A DNA stretch of 58,995 bases. Origin: Myroides odoratus (GTDB lineage: Bacteria; Bacteroidota; Bacteroidia; Flavobacteriales; Flavobacteriaceae). Below the pieces are notes generated by a model. That model searched no databases, was not told where the DNA came from, and saw only the letters and a program-made list of their open reading frames with translations. The translations under genes and the position numbers were made by a program. Shown piece after piece: positions 35,029 to 43,718 of the stretch. Location: NCBI RefSeq assembly GCF_001549985.1, contig NZ_LROZ01000019.1, forward strand, positions 17,048 through 76,042, read 5' to 3'. How positions within the stretch are numbered: the first letter of the stretch is position 1; each line of letters starts with the position of its first letter.

Positions 35029-36723
35029 ATGAAGACACAGCCAATCAAACCTACCTTTCTGTTAGGATTTCTCTCCGCGATTTTGTTTTGCTTCTTCGGG
35101 TGTAGTGCTGATGATAATCGCTATGGTTTTACCCCAACGAATCCCAATTTAGCGCTGGCACAACAGGATTTTGAAGTAAGCAAAGAAAAGGGAGAACTAA
35201 CCGTGAGTTTTGAGTCCAACTTACCTTGGCGCATAGAATCTAATGACAATTGGATCGCTTCCAACCTCCTTCGAGGTGATGCTGGAAAGCATACCATAAC
35301 AATTACCTACGACAAGAATTTAGCTTTAGCAGATCGCGTAGGATCATTGACCCTTAAAATTACGGATGACAGCAAAGAAAAAATTACGATTAAACAGGAT
35401 AAAGCAAGTCTTGATGATACTTATACTCATTACTATGTAAAAGAAAATGGTACAGGTGATGGAAGTAGTTGGGAACAAGCGACAACCTTAAATCAAGCGT
35501 TGCAACTTGCTCTAAACAATAATGATATCATTCATATTGCAGAGGGAATACATTATCCTGGCAAACATGAGCTAATTCTCGATACAGCTGATAAGGACAA
35601 AACGTTCTTGATTCAGGCCAACATCAAGCTTATTGGTGGTTATCCCAAAGATGCTACAGCGGGAAGTAAACCGAATCCTCAAGCACAGACGATTCTTTCT
35701 GGAGCGAACCAAAGTGTACATGTTTTGACGATTTTGGCTCAAAAAATAACTGGTTTAACGGTAACTTTAGAAAATTTAACTGTCACAGAAGGAAATGGAG
35801 ATGCAGGAGCGAGTAATTTAACAGTAAAAGGGTTTAGCGTTCCTCGAGACCATGGAGCAGGTATCATCATCATGGAATCTGCGGTAACAATGAACAATTG
35901 TAAAGTAATTAAAAACCAATCTGGACGTCATGCAGCGGGAATTTTCGCAACACAAAAAAGTACAGTAACAATTACGCATAGTGTTATCAACGAAAATGTG
36001 GGACTAAACAGCAACTCCAATGGGGGTGGAATTTTCGTCAACAATTCCATGATGCAGCTATCTTTCACTGACGTTTCTTTCAACAAAGCAGGTGGTGTAT
36101 CTGGCGGAATCCAAACCTTGAATAATTCGGAAATCAACCTCACCAATGTAACGGTTACAAATAACCAAGCCAATAGCAATGCTGGAGGATTTTATCACAG
36201 AGGAAATTCGAAATCGGTGGTCATCAATTCCTATTTTTACAACAACACCGCAACAGAAGGAGGAGGAATTTCTACACATGATGGTGCGGTATTGCATTTG
36301 ATTAACAGCACTTTGTACAGAAATGAATCCAAAAAATTATATGGTGCCATTAACAATCAAGCAAACAATACAGTTTATCTCTATAACAGTTTGTTGTTTG
36401 ACAATCCTAGTACAGCCAATAACAATGGAATCAATCCTGCAGGTACTTTAACTGTTACTCAATCAGCTATACAACCTCAACTCTTTGGGGAGGAAAATGT
36501 AGTGTCTGGATCTTTTACTACTCAAGATCTCCAAACTGCCAATCCTTTACAACTCATGCCGAGTAGTGCAGCTAGTCCGATTGCAACGAAAGGAATGAAT
36601 GAAACCGAATTAATGGAACTGCGCAATAGATTAGGTATTACTATCCCAATTGATGTATTTACTTCTGATTTAAATAACAAATCAAGAGCAGGTAGCAATA
36701 CCATGGGCGCTTATCGCTTATAA
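35029..36723 (+). CDS. BACON domain plus right-handed beta-helix lipoprotein
   Basis: A 564-residue lipoprotein (lipobox FFGC, Cys25). Residues about 43-127 are a BACON-type Ig-like domain (VSKEKGELTVSFESNLPW, then WIASNLLRGDAGKHTITI). From about 135 a parallel beta-helix begins: YVKENGTGDGSSWEQATTL opens it, followed by Asn/Gly-rich coils (GGGIFVNNSMMQL, GGGISTHDGAVLHL). Such helices bind or cleave polysaccharides, but no lyase catalytic residues are obvious. It is the last gene of the operon and probably helps to capture the glycan. Confidence 0.82.
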   Translation: MKTQPIKPTFLLGFLSAILFCFFGCSADDNRYGFTPTNPNLALAQQDFEVSKEKGELTVSFESNLPWRIESNDNWIASNLLRGDAGKHTITITYDKNLALADRVGSLTLKITDDSKEKITIKQDKASLDDTYTHYYVKENGTGDGSSWEQATTLNQALQLALNNNDIIHIAEGIHYPGKHELILDTADKDKTFLIQANIKLIGGYPKDATAGSKPNPQAQTILSGANQSVHVLTILAQKITGLTVTLENLTVTEGNGDAGASNLTVKGFSVPRDHGAGIIIMESAVTMNNCKVIKNQSGRHAAGIFATQKSTVTITHSVINENVGLNSNSNGGGIFVNNSMMQLSFTDVSFNKAGGVSGGIQTLNNSEINLTNVTVTNNQANSNAGGFYHRGNSKSVVINSYFYNNTATEGGGISTHDGAVLHLINSTLYRNESKKLYGAINNQANNTVYLYNSLLFDNPSTANNNGINPAGTLTVTQSAIQPQLFGEENVVSGSFTTQDLQTANPLQLMPSSAASPIATKGMNETELMELRNRLGITIPIDVFTSDLNNKSRAGSNTMGAYRL

Positions 36724-36752
36724 CCGATTATTTTTTCTATCACTTATATCAT

Positions 36753-36784
36753 GTAAAGCCATCCTAACTATAGGATGGCTTTAC
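36753..36784 (+). terminator. Terminator of the Sus operon
   Basis: 14-bp perfect stem GTAAAGCCATCCTA / TAGGATGGCTTTAC with a 4-nt loop, 30 bp after the stop codon; short T-run (TTTTAT). Confidence 0.8.
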
Positions 36785-36932
36785 TTTTATGGTTTACTAG
36801 ATTTTCCCTTGATTACAAAAAAAGGATACAACTCAAGGCTCTTCTTGGTATCACCGTTTTCGTACCTCCAAATATTCCAATTGCTCCTCTGTAATTTATA
36901 TGTAATTTTGTGCGACATACAAATTCAAAATC

Positions 36933-38615
36933 ATGTCGACTCTTGATGTAGCTTTTAAACGATTTCAAGCTGATATTTCACGAATTACTAGACCCGAGAA
37001 ATTTACTTTTCCATTTTACTATGAGCCTCATCCTTTGAGTATCATGGCAAGTGAGGAGTTACAACGCGAACTGGAATCCCATGCTTTGCTTGCTCCTTTG
37101 TTTGACCCAGTGAATTCCGAATGTTTACCTGCTGGTAAAATGTTTGGTGTACTAGTCGTTGAAAACCAAGCGGGGGAATTGGGTTATTTACGTGGGTTTT
37201 CAGGAAAATTGGGCTCGTTTACGCATCTGGAAGGATTTGTTCCGCCAGTCTTTGACTTGTGGAATAAAGACAGTTTCTTCACAAAAGAAGAAGCGGTCTT
37301 AAACGCCATCAATGCACAAATTGAAGCGCTACAAAAAGACAGCATCTATCAACACACAAAAGAATTACTTCAACAACAAATTGCCTCGGAGAAAAAAGCG
37401 ATAACGGATAAAAAACAGTTGCTCAAACAATTGAAAAACGAGCGTAAAGTACTTCGTGAACAACAAGAAAGCCAACTTAATCCGCTTGAATTTGAAGCGT
37501 TTAATGCGGATTTAATCAAGCAAAGTTTACGCGATAAACATGAATTACGTGTATTAACGGCCTATTGGCAGGAACAAATCGAAGCAACTCAACAGCTTAT
37601 TTGCGATTTTGACCTGCATATTAACAGTCTAAAAGAAGAGCGCAAGCAAAAATCGAATGCCTTACAGCGTCAGCTTTTTCAACAGTATCGCTTCCTCAAT
37701 TACAACCAAGAGGAACAAGATTTACTCGATATTTTCGAAAAAACAACGCTTCAACAGCCTCCTGCAGCAGCGGGTGATTGTGCGGCGCCAAAATTATTGC
37801 AATATGCTTACCTCAACGGATATAAACCGCTGGCTATGGCTGAATTCTGGTGGGGAGAATCTCCTAAATCGGAAATTCGCAAACACCTCCATTACTACCC
37901 TGCTTGTCGCGGTAAATGTGAACCCATCTTAGGACATATGTTACAAGGATTAGCAGTGGATGACAATCCACTGCTTGTCAACCCAGAACTGCAACGTCCA
38001 ATTGAAATTGTCTATGAAGATGAGGACCTCGCAATTGTCAATAAACCAGAGGAATTTCTCAGTGTTCCGGGGATTTATATTCAAGATTCCGTTTACGAAC
38101 GCATGAAAATACGCTACCCAAAAGCAACAGGCCCTATTATTGTACATCGTTTGGATATGGCGACTTCTGGTATTTTAATTATTGCCAAAAATAAAGAAGC
38201 ACACAAAGCCTTGCAGAGTCAGTTTATCAAGAAAACAGTGACCAAGCGCTATGTGGCTTTACTAGATGGAATTGTAGAAGGGAATGAAGGGTACATCGAT
38301 CTACCTTTACGCGTCGATTTAGAAGATCGCCCGCGTCAAATGGTGTGCTTTGAACATGGTAAACCCGCTAAAACCAAATGGGTAGTCATTGAACGAAAAG
38401 ACGGAAAAACCAAAGTGTACTTTTATCCGATTACAGGTAGAACCCATCAATTGCGTATGCATGCTTCTCATCCGATGGGATTAAACACACCTATTGTAGG
38501 GGATGATTTATATGGTACAAAGGGTACCCGCTTGTTTTTACATGCTGAATCTATTACGTTCAAACACCCTAGAACGCAAGAAACAGTTAGCTTCCAAGTG
38601 AAAGAGGGATTTTGA
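36933..38615 (+). CDS. RluA-family RNA pseudouridine synthase with long N-terminal extension
   Basis: A 560-residue protein. The C-terminal ~210 residues are a RluA-type synthase: HRLDMATSG with catalytic Asp408, then TGRTHQLRMHASHP and VGDDLYG. The N-terminal 340 residues hold a helical coiled-coil stretch (about 130-240) and a Cys-containing region (AAAGDCAAPKLLQYA; YYPACRGKCEPILGHM) seen in long RluA homologues of Bacteroidota and some Proteobacteria. Cys in CxxxC arrangement could bind metal. It modifies rRNA or tRNA; target unknown. Confidence 0.88.
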   Translation: MSTLDVAFKRFQADISRITRPEKFTFPFYYEPHPLSIMASEELQRELESHALLAPLFDPVNSECLPAGKMFGVLVVENQAGELGYLRGFSGKLGSFTHLEGFVPPVFDLWNKDSFFTKEEAVLNAINAQIEALQKDSIYQHTKELLQQQIASEKKAITDKKQLLKQLKNERKVLREQQESQLNPLEFEAFNADLIKQSLRDKHELRVLTAYWQEQIEATQQLICDFDLHINSLKEERKQKSNALQRQLFQQYRFLNYNQEEQDLLDIFEKTTLQQPPAAAGDCAAPKLLQYAYLNGYKPLAMAEFWWGESPKSEIRKHLHYYPACRGKCEPILGHMLQGLAVDDNPLLVNPELQRPIEIVYEDEDLAIVNKPEEFLSVPGIYIQDSVYERMKIRYPKATGPIIVHRLDMATSGILIIAKNKEAHKALQSQFIKKTVTKRYVALLDGIVEGNEGYIDLPLRVDLEDRPRQMVCFEHGKPAKTKWVVIERKDGKTKVYFYPITGRTHQLRMHASHPMGLNTPIVGDDLYGTKGTRLFLHAESITFKHPRTQETVSFQVKEGF

Positions 38616-38969
38616 TAGGAAATGATTTGTGAGGTTTGTGCTTTGTGAGGTTTGTTGTAAAAGTTTTTTTTGCTTTTTTGCGAGAGGTTTTTTTGCAAAT
38701 CGTCTTCAATCGATAAATCCGATTTTACCCTCTCACCTTCTATCTCATGGGTTTATTTCGTATTCGATGAATATATCTCACCTATTTTATATTGGTTTTG
38801 GCATTCGATGAATCTACACTTCGCTTCGATTTTCACTGCGTTCCGATTTCACCTTCTCACCTTCTCACCACCTCACTTTCTCATCACCTCACCCTCTCGC
38901 TACCTCATCACCTCACCCTCTCGCTACCTCATCCCAAAAAATTCCCTATCTTTAACTAAAAACGAGGGT
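38616..38969. repeat. 354-bp intergenic repeat cluster before the DUF445 gene
   Basis: Contains GTTTGTGCTTTGTGAGGTT (38634-38652, exact copy at 57433-57451), a minus-strand copy of the 45-bp repeat (38775-38819, copies at 6-50 and 89-133), and CTCACC-rich units at 38845-38935 like those at 486-600. An ORF can be read through it, but the DUF445 protein begins after it. Confidence 0.8.
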
Positions 38970-40202
38970 ATGCCAGATAAAAAAGCACAACTACGGTTAC
39001 ACAAACGAATTGCAACGGGATTATTTCTAATCATGGCTATTGTTTACTTGGTCATGGTGTATCTGCTAAAATATAGTCCAGCGAATTGGATGGGCTATGT
39101 CAAGGCATTTGCTGAAGCCGCTATGGTGGGAGCTTTAGCGGATTGGTTTGCGGTAACGGCTTTGTTTCGTCATCCCATGGGATTAAAAATTCCACATACC
39201 AATTTAATTGAAAACAAGAAAAATGACATTGGTGATAATCTAGGCAACTTCGTTAGGGAGAATTTTCTCACGCCGACAACGATACGCCCTTATATTGATA
39301 AGCTTCAAGTGGCTCATTTTTTATCTACTTGGCTCAATCAACCTAAAAGCCAACAGCTCGTAGAACGAGAGCTGGTTTTCTTGATGCAATCCATTATTGA
39401 GGATCTCAATGAAAAACAAATCATTGATTTCTTGACTAAAAAAGCACAACAAGGCATCGAACAAATCAACCTGCAACAGTTTGTTGCTCAAGGGGTACGC
39501 TATGCTATCGATCAAAATGAACACAACCGTTTGATTACTTTGGTTTTACCTAAAATTCAGAGCTATGTGGAAGAACATCGAACAGAAATATACAATCAAA
39601 TTATAGCGAAAAAACCTCTTTTGGGGTTAGTAGGTGGAAAAACGGTTACGAATCAATTAATTAAAGGGCTACACGCATTCTTGGAGGATATTCAGACCAA
39701 TGAGCAGCATAAAATGAGAGAAGAAATCACCTTACAATTAACCCAACTCGCCACGGATCTTGAAACATCACCTACCTGGAAAGAGAAATTACACGACCTT
39801 TTACATCAATTTGTTACGGAAGAGGTCATCCATCAATACTTGACCGATTTTTGGCAGACCTCAAAACAGACATTGCTTACTCAGCTTCAAGACGAAGGTT
39901 CGACTGTGCGTACTTATATGAAACAAACGATTCAATCCATCGCGCAGAACATTACACAAGATCTCGATTTACAACAGCGACTCAACCATTGGACGCAAGT
40001 AACCTTATATCGATTAGCTTTGCGCAATACCCAAGAAGTAAGCACCTTGATTCGCAATACAGTGGATCAATGGGATGGTCGTGAACTCAGTGATAAGCTA
40101 GAACTTGAAGTAGGTAAAGATTTGCAATTTATCCGAATCAACGGAACCCTCGTTGGTGGATTGGTAGGTTTACTGATTTACTGTTTAACTCAATTCTTGT
40201 AA
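38970..40202 (+). CDS. DUF445-family membrane protein
   Basis: A 410-residue protein. Two membrane segments at the N-terminus (about 14-34 and 42-62, with VGALADWFAVTALFRHP) are the hallmark of DUF445 (YjiN-like). A long helical coiled region (about 80-380) follows, and a C-terminal hydrophobic segment (391-410). Start is placed at ATG 38970, since the upstream reading frame runs through repeats. Its 3' end overlaps the convergent gene at 40185 by 18 bp. Function of the family is unknown. Confidence 0.85.
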   Translation: MPDKKAQLRLHKRIATGLFLIMAIVYLVMVYLLKYSPANWMGYVKAFAEAAMVGALADWFAVTALFRHPMGLKIPHTNLIENKKNDIGDNLGNFVRENFLTPTTIRPYIDKLQVAHFLSTWLNQPKSQQLVERELVFLMQSIIEDLNEKQIIDFLTKKAQQGIEQINLQQFVAQGVRYAIDQNEHNRLITLVLPKIQSYVEEHRTEIYNQIIAKKPLLGLVGGKTVTNQLIKGLHAFLEDIQTNEQHKMREEITLQLTQLATDLETSPTWKEKLHDLLHQFVTEEVIHQYLTDFWQTSKQTLLTQLQDEGSTVRTYMKQTIQSIAQNITQDLDLQQRLNHWTQVTLYRLALRNTQEVSTLIRNTVDQWDGRELSDKLELEVGKDLQFIRINGTLVGGLVGLLIYCLTQFL

Positions 40203-40679
40203 GCTCACAAAACGACTGCGAATATGATCCGTCAACATTTTCTGTACTTGAGGATCGGATTCTGTTTGTTTTAAGAAATCAAAATACGACAGCATTTCAT
40301 TAGTTCGCTCTAGCGAAAGTTGAATATTGGCTGTACTTAAAAACGTATCAAAAGAGATATGCGCTGCACATACATAGTCAAAGAGGTATTCTTTCCCTCC
40401 TCTTTCCAAGAGTTCTTGGGCTAAAATATGGTAGTTTTGAAAAACGGAAAAACTCACTTGAGCGACTTTGCCCAATTCTATAAATAAATCGCGAATTAGG
40501 TCAATATGAACCGTGTGAATCTGATCGCAAACAATACTTGCAATTTGTTGCCTAAAGATATAATTCTCATCTTTGAACTTCGCGCCAAATTTTCCGTTCC
40601 ATTTTAATTCCAACCATTCGCGATCTGTTGCGTTATAATTTGTAATAAACGTCTGGATTCCAACATGCTCTACCGACAT
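40185..40679 (-). CDS. Hypothetical protein
   Basis: A 164-residue soluble, helical protein without signal peptide. I recognise no family; Cys are at positions about 51 and 123. It overlaps the DUF445 gene tail-to-tail by 18 bp. It stands at the left flank of the tail cluster but is separated from it by 310 bp, and its direction is the same as the tail genes. It could belong to the host or to the cluster; I cannot tell. Confidence 0.55.
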   Translation of the reverse strand: MSVEHVGIQTFITNYNATDREWLELKWNGKFGAKFKDENYIFRQQIASIVCDQIHTVHIDLIRDLFIELGKVAQVSFSVFQNYHILAQELLERGGKEYLFDYVCAAHISFDTFLSTANIQLSLERTNEMLSYFDFLKQTESDPQVQKMLTDHIRSRFVSLQELS

Positions 40680-40990
40680 ACTCCCTTTTTTTAATTCTAT
40701 TTTTTCCCTAGGGCTAAGGTAAGATATAAATTTTGGTCTGAATTTATTAAAATATGTTTTTTCATAAAAAGAAAAATAAAGAGGCTTATATCATTACTTC
40801 AAGCTAAAGAGGCTATCCAAAAAAATAGAGGAACCTTCTACGATTTGGATTTTTGAGTTCCCTATCTGTGAGGATAAGAATAAAAACAAAAATAGAAGAG
40901 GGTGACCTTTTGGGATCCCCTCTTTCTACTTCGTTTTCTTACAGCAAAATCATTAAAACAATAGTTGCTATAAAAACTTAATCTATCCTA
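40680..40990. other. Intergenic region left of the tail cluster
   Basis: No credible ORF. An imperfect hairpin, AGAGGG (40897-40902) with CCCTCT (40918-40923) and inner GC pairs, is followed on the minus strand by a T-rich stretch (TATTTTTGTTTTTATTC) and is the probable terminator of the cluster. AAAGAGGCT occurs twice (about 40780-40820). No attachment-site-like duplication of the right end was seen. Confidence 0.4.
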
Positions 40991-42067
40991 TTAAACTAAA
41001 TTAGCTTCAAATAAAGCAACATAATCTGTATTACTCTCCACATCCGTTTCATCAATTAAGGACCATATCGCGGTACCAGAAGCACTATACTTCAAATAGT
41101 TTCTAACAGCCCCCCCAGTAGGTATATGCTTATTACCTGCTGTAATTGGATGCGTATACACGGTATCAACTGCACTTATTACATTTGATGCCGAAATTGA
41201 GATATTTGCTCCTGCTGTATAGTTCTTCCCTCCATGTTCAACAATAGCATCTTTTAACACTTTCGCATCCCATAGTTTACCTACAGTTTCTACACCCGCA
41301 TCAATAATAGTTTTAGTTCCTGTAGTATAAGTAGTATTTGTATTAGTTGCATTTAGGATTCCATCAGCTGTAATGGCAAGATTTGCCCCTACTTTTATCC
41401 CCCCCAATGTGGTTGTAGAAGCCATTGGAAGTGAATAATTATTTGCTCCAGCAGCCATTCCGTCTAACTTGCTTTTTAAGGTAGTTGTAAAGCTTGCGGT
41501 TGTTTCGTCTAGAACCGTTTTATTACTATGTGTGTGAAATCTGACATCATTTCCTTGTGCTACTGTACCTGCTGCCGTTCCAAAATTTACTGCTAACGTA
41601 CGATTTGCTATTAAACTTCCTCCTCCTGTTAACCCTGTACCAGCTGTTATAGTTCGAGTATTAAGGACATATTTGTCATCAGATTCGGCTTTAGTATAAA
41701 AACCACTCAAATCTACAATTCCTCCTAAAGCATCCCATCCATCAGTCAACTCACCTCCAGTTCCACCAACCCATGCATAATTCATACCTGTTTCTTCGAT
41801 ATTCCATACATCTCCAATTTGATTGTCTACAGTAGGTAGATTTACATATTTCGGCTTACTTCCCTTAGGGCGATATACGCCAGCTAGTTTAGTATTAATA
41901 GCTGTATCTGTTTCTGTTTTCGTATAGGTTGATGATTTATCTGCTTTACCACTTAATTTTGTATCAACCTCTGCTTTTGTATAAAAAGTAGCTAGGCTAG
42001 TTTTAATAATTTTAATTTCTTTAGCTATTCTAATAGCCAAAGCCGATATTCTTTCTTGTAAATTCAT
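40991..42067 (-). CDS. Tail fibre protein
   Basis: A 358-residue fibre protein, last gene of the cluster. It begins with a short helix NLQERISALAIRIAKEI that is shared with 42426-42779, and then has heptad-like FYTKAEVDTKLSGKADKSST repeats (TKTETDTAINTKLAG; FYTKAESDDKY), seen in many phage fibres. The Gly/Thr/Asn-rich middle (TAGTGLTGGGSLIANRTLAV) and the end (YVALFEANLV) fit trimeric fibre shafts and tips. Start is placed at ATG 42065-42067, just after the stop of the next gene upstream. Receptor unknown. Confidence 0.8.
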   Translation of the reverse strand: MNLQERISALAIRIAKEIKIIKTSLATFYTKAEVDTKLSGKADKSSTYTKTETDTAINTKLAGVYRPKGSKPKYVNLPTVDNQIGDVWNIEETGMNYAWVGGTGGELTDGWDALGGIVDLSGFYTKAESDDKYVLNTRTITAGTGLTGGGSLIANRTLAVNFGTAAGTVAQGNDVRFHTHSNKTVLDETTASFTTTLKSKLDGMAAGANNYSLPMASTTTLGGIKVGANLAITADGILNATNTNTTYTTGTKTIIDAGVETVGKLWDAKVLKDAIVEHGGKNYTAGANISISASNVISAVDTVYTHPITAGNKHIPTGGAVRNYLKYSASGTAIWSLIDETDVESNTDYVALFEANLV

Positions 42068-42078
42068 TGTATTATTTT

Positions 42079-42429
42079 TTAATGTTGAACAATCATCCAA
42101 TCAATCTGGACTTTCTCACCCAGACTATTTGAAATCAGTAAATTAGAATAGTGTATTTGAATTTTATTAGCGGATTCAGAAACCACATAATGACTAGCTG
42201 ATTCAATATGACTAGCAGGCGATTGGGCAGGATCAGCCTTTGTAAGTGAATAAATAACCATCTTATTTGTAGTCAAGATAGGAGAGTGATTGATTATAGC
42301 TATCCCTGTATTTAATCCGTTACTTGATATCCACGTCCCTTTTGCTAAAACCTTTATTTTACTCTGCCTTTTTTCCTTTAAAGCATAAGCAAACCGGAGT
42401 GTTAATTCTGAAAGTTTTTTATGTATCAT
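42079..42429 (-). CDS. Fibre-region protein, paralogue of the next gene
   Basis: A 116-residue protein similar in order to the 42426-42779 product: an N-terminal helix, then KVLAKGTW, TGIAIINHSP, MVIYSL, ASHYVV and a terminal KVQIDWMIVQH (against LKIDWKIVEK). The two start 350 bp apart and overlap by 4 bp (ATGA-type). Role unknown; a beta-structured tip or adaptor module for fibres is inferred from position. Confidence 0.7.
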   Translation of the reverse strand: MIHKKLSELTLRFAYALKEKRQSKIKVLAKGTWISSNGLNTGIAIINHSPILTTNKMVIYSLTKADPAQSPASHIESASHYVVSESANKIQIHYSNLLISNSLGEKVQIDWMIVQH

Positions 42430-42779
42430 TTTTCAACTATTTTCCAATCGATTTTCAATCTTCCTCCAATTGATCCTATATAGGCATTTGTCACGTGTAC
42501 TCGAAATCCTGTACTTTGTCTATCCACTACATAGTGTTTTGCCGCTTCTAAAGTAGCAGATGGAGTGGAAGTATCTGAAACTCTTACAACTGTATAAATA
42601 ACCATTGTCTTAAGTGTATCGACATTAGGATGGCTAATCATAGCTAAACCGTTAGTTGCTCCTAAAGACATGTTATAAGTTCCTGAAGCAAGTACTTTTA
42701 GTCCTCCTTCTTGATTAATACTATTAATTTCTTGCGCAACTCTTTTAGCTAAGGCCTCAATTCTTTGTTTTATATTCAT
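42426..42779 (-). CDS. Fibre-region protein, paralogue of the preceding gene
   Basis: A 117-residue protein. N-terminal helix NIKQRIEALAKRVAQEI, nearly the same as the first residues of the fibre gene at 40991-42067, then a beta domain (KVLASGTYNM, GLAMISHP, MVIYTV, AKHYVV, LKIDWKIVEK). The helix may be a trimerisation or docking tag for proteins carried at the fibre tip. It overlaps both neighbours by 4 bp. Confidence 0.7.
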   Translation of the reverse strand: MNIKQRIEALAKRVAQEINSINQEGGLKVLASGTYNMSLGATNGLAMISHPNVDTLKTMVIYTVVRVSDTSTPSATLEAAKHYVVDRQSTGFRVHVTNAYIGSIGGRLKIDWKIVEK

Positions 42780-43015
42780 GCTAATTCTTGTTCAAATTTT
42801 TCTACAAAATCTACTGGCGGATATAGCTCATTTTGAATATTTATTACTTCAAGTCGTTCTGCTTTGTTATTAATCACTTCCGACAGACCTTGTACATCCT
42901 CTAATATTAATTTTTCATCACTATGTCGATAGCTTTCTATCCAAGTCCAGAATTGTTCCTGTGTAGGTTTTTTCCCATTAGAGAACCAACCTTTTATTGT
43001 TTGCTTTGTTGCCAT
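42776..43015 (-). CDS. Small fibre-associated protein
   Basis: A 79-residue protein with the KPTQEQFWTWIESYRHSDE motif that I know from N-termini of tail-fibre genes in Bacteroidota phages. Here it is a separate short gene, with no fibre part attached. Probably an adaptor or docking element, or a cut-off fibre N-terminus. It ends by overlapping the next gene by 4 bp. Confidence 0.65.
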   Translation of the reverse strand: MATKQTIKGWFSNGKKPTQEQFWTWIESYRHSDEKLILEDVQGLSEVINNKAERLEVINIQNELYPPVDFVEKFEQELA

Positions 43016-43016
43016 T

Positions 43017-43718
43017 TTATAAAATATAATAGTTTATAAAGAATCTCCAGCGGACAAAATCAAATACCCCAGCACCTTGCACATAAAAATCTTTATTTAG
43101 CAAACTAGTAGTATCTTCAAGAACATGATGACTTAAGGGATCAAAGGCATTGGGTGGACTAAAAAAAGTATTACTCACGGTACTTAGCGAATAAAACAAT
43201 CTTGAGCTCTTGGCGTAATTTCCTGGTATTTTTTTTCGGAATTGATGTTGCACTAATCCTCCTGGATTAGATCCATATTGCTTTAAATCACTTTGAACGA
43301 TTTCAATCTGACCGTGAATTGGAGTTTCTAACTTTAGTACACGATTGGTTAAACTTGTCAAAGCATCAAAACGCTTAAAAGACTCCCAAGTTAAAGCACC
43401 AACTCCACTACCAAATTGATAATATCTTTTCTTTAAAATCGTTTTGGTTTGACCATCTTCAAATATTGCTGCTGTACTTTCTTCAATCAAGACAATTGTA
43501 CTTCCTTTTTGACCTCCTAGAAACTTAAACAATTCACCATTGACATAAACATAGCCATCTGAAACATTGTTTCCTATCTCCACACAACCAGAAATAATAG
43601 TCTTATCTCCTGCTAAAGCACCAAAGACATTAAATAAAGAATAAGCTTCTTCTATATCATTAAAAATATTGGTATCTATCGGAAATCCCCCTGTCTGTTG
43701 AAAATTAAATTTATTCAT
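43017..43718 (-). CDS. Tail fibre/baseplate-adjacent protein
   Basis: A 233-residue protein in the gpH-like place after the I-position gene. It begins NKFNFQQTGGFPIDTNIFND, a start that I recall from Bacteroidota phage tail proteins, with a beta-rich middle (GCVEIGNNVSDGYVYVNGEL). Start at ATG 43718 gives an 8-bp overlap with the upstream gene. No enzymatic motif seen. Confidence 0.65.
   Translation of the reverse strand: MNKFNFQQTGGFPIDTNIFNDIEEAYSLFNVFGALAGDKTIISGCVEIGNNVSDGYVYVNGELFKFLGGQKGSTIVLIEESTAAIFEDGQTKTILKKRYYQFGSGVGALTWESFKRFDALTSLTNRVLKLETPIHGQIEIVQSDLKQYGSNPGGLVQHQFRKKIPGNYAKSSRLFYSLSTVSNTFFSPPNAFDPLSHHVLEDTTSLLNKDFYVQGAGVFDFVRWRFFINYYIL

Noticed and set aside
38670..38969. Extended DUF445 protein with 100 extra residues
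   Set aside because: The extra part is translation of repeated intergenic sequence; ATG 38970 starts the conserved domain.
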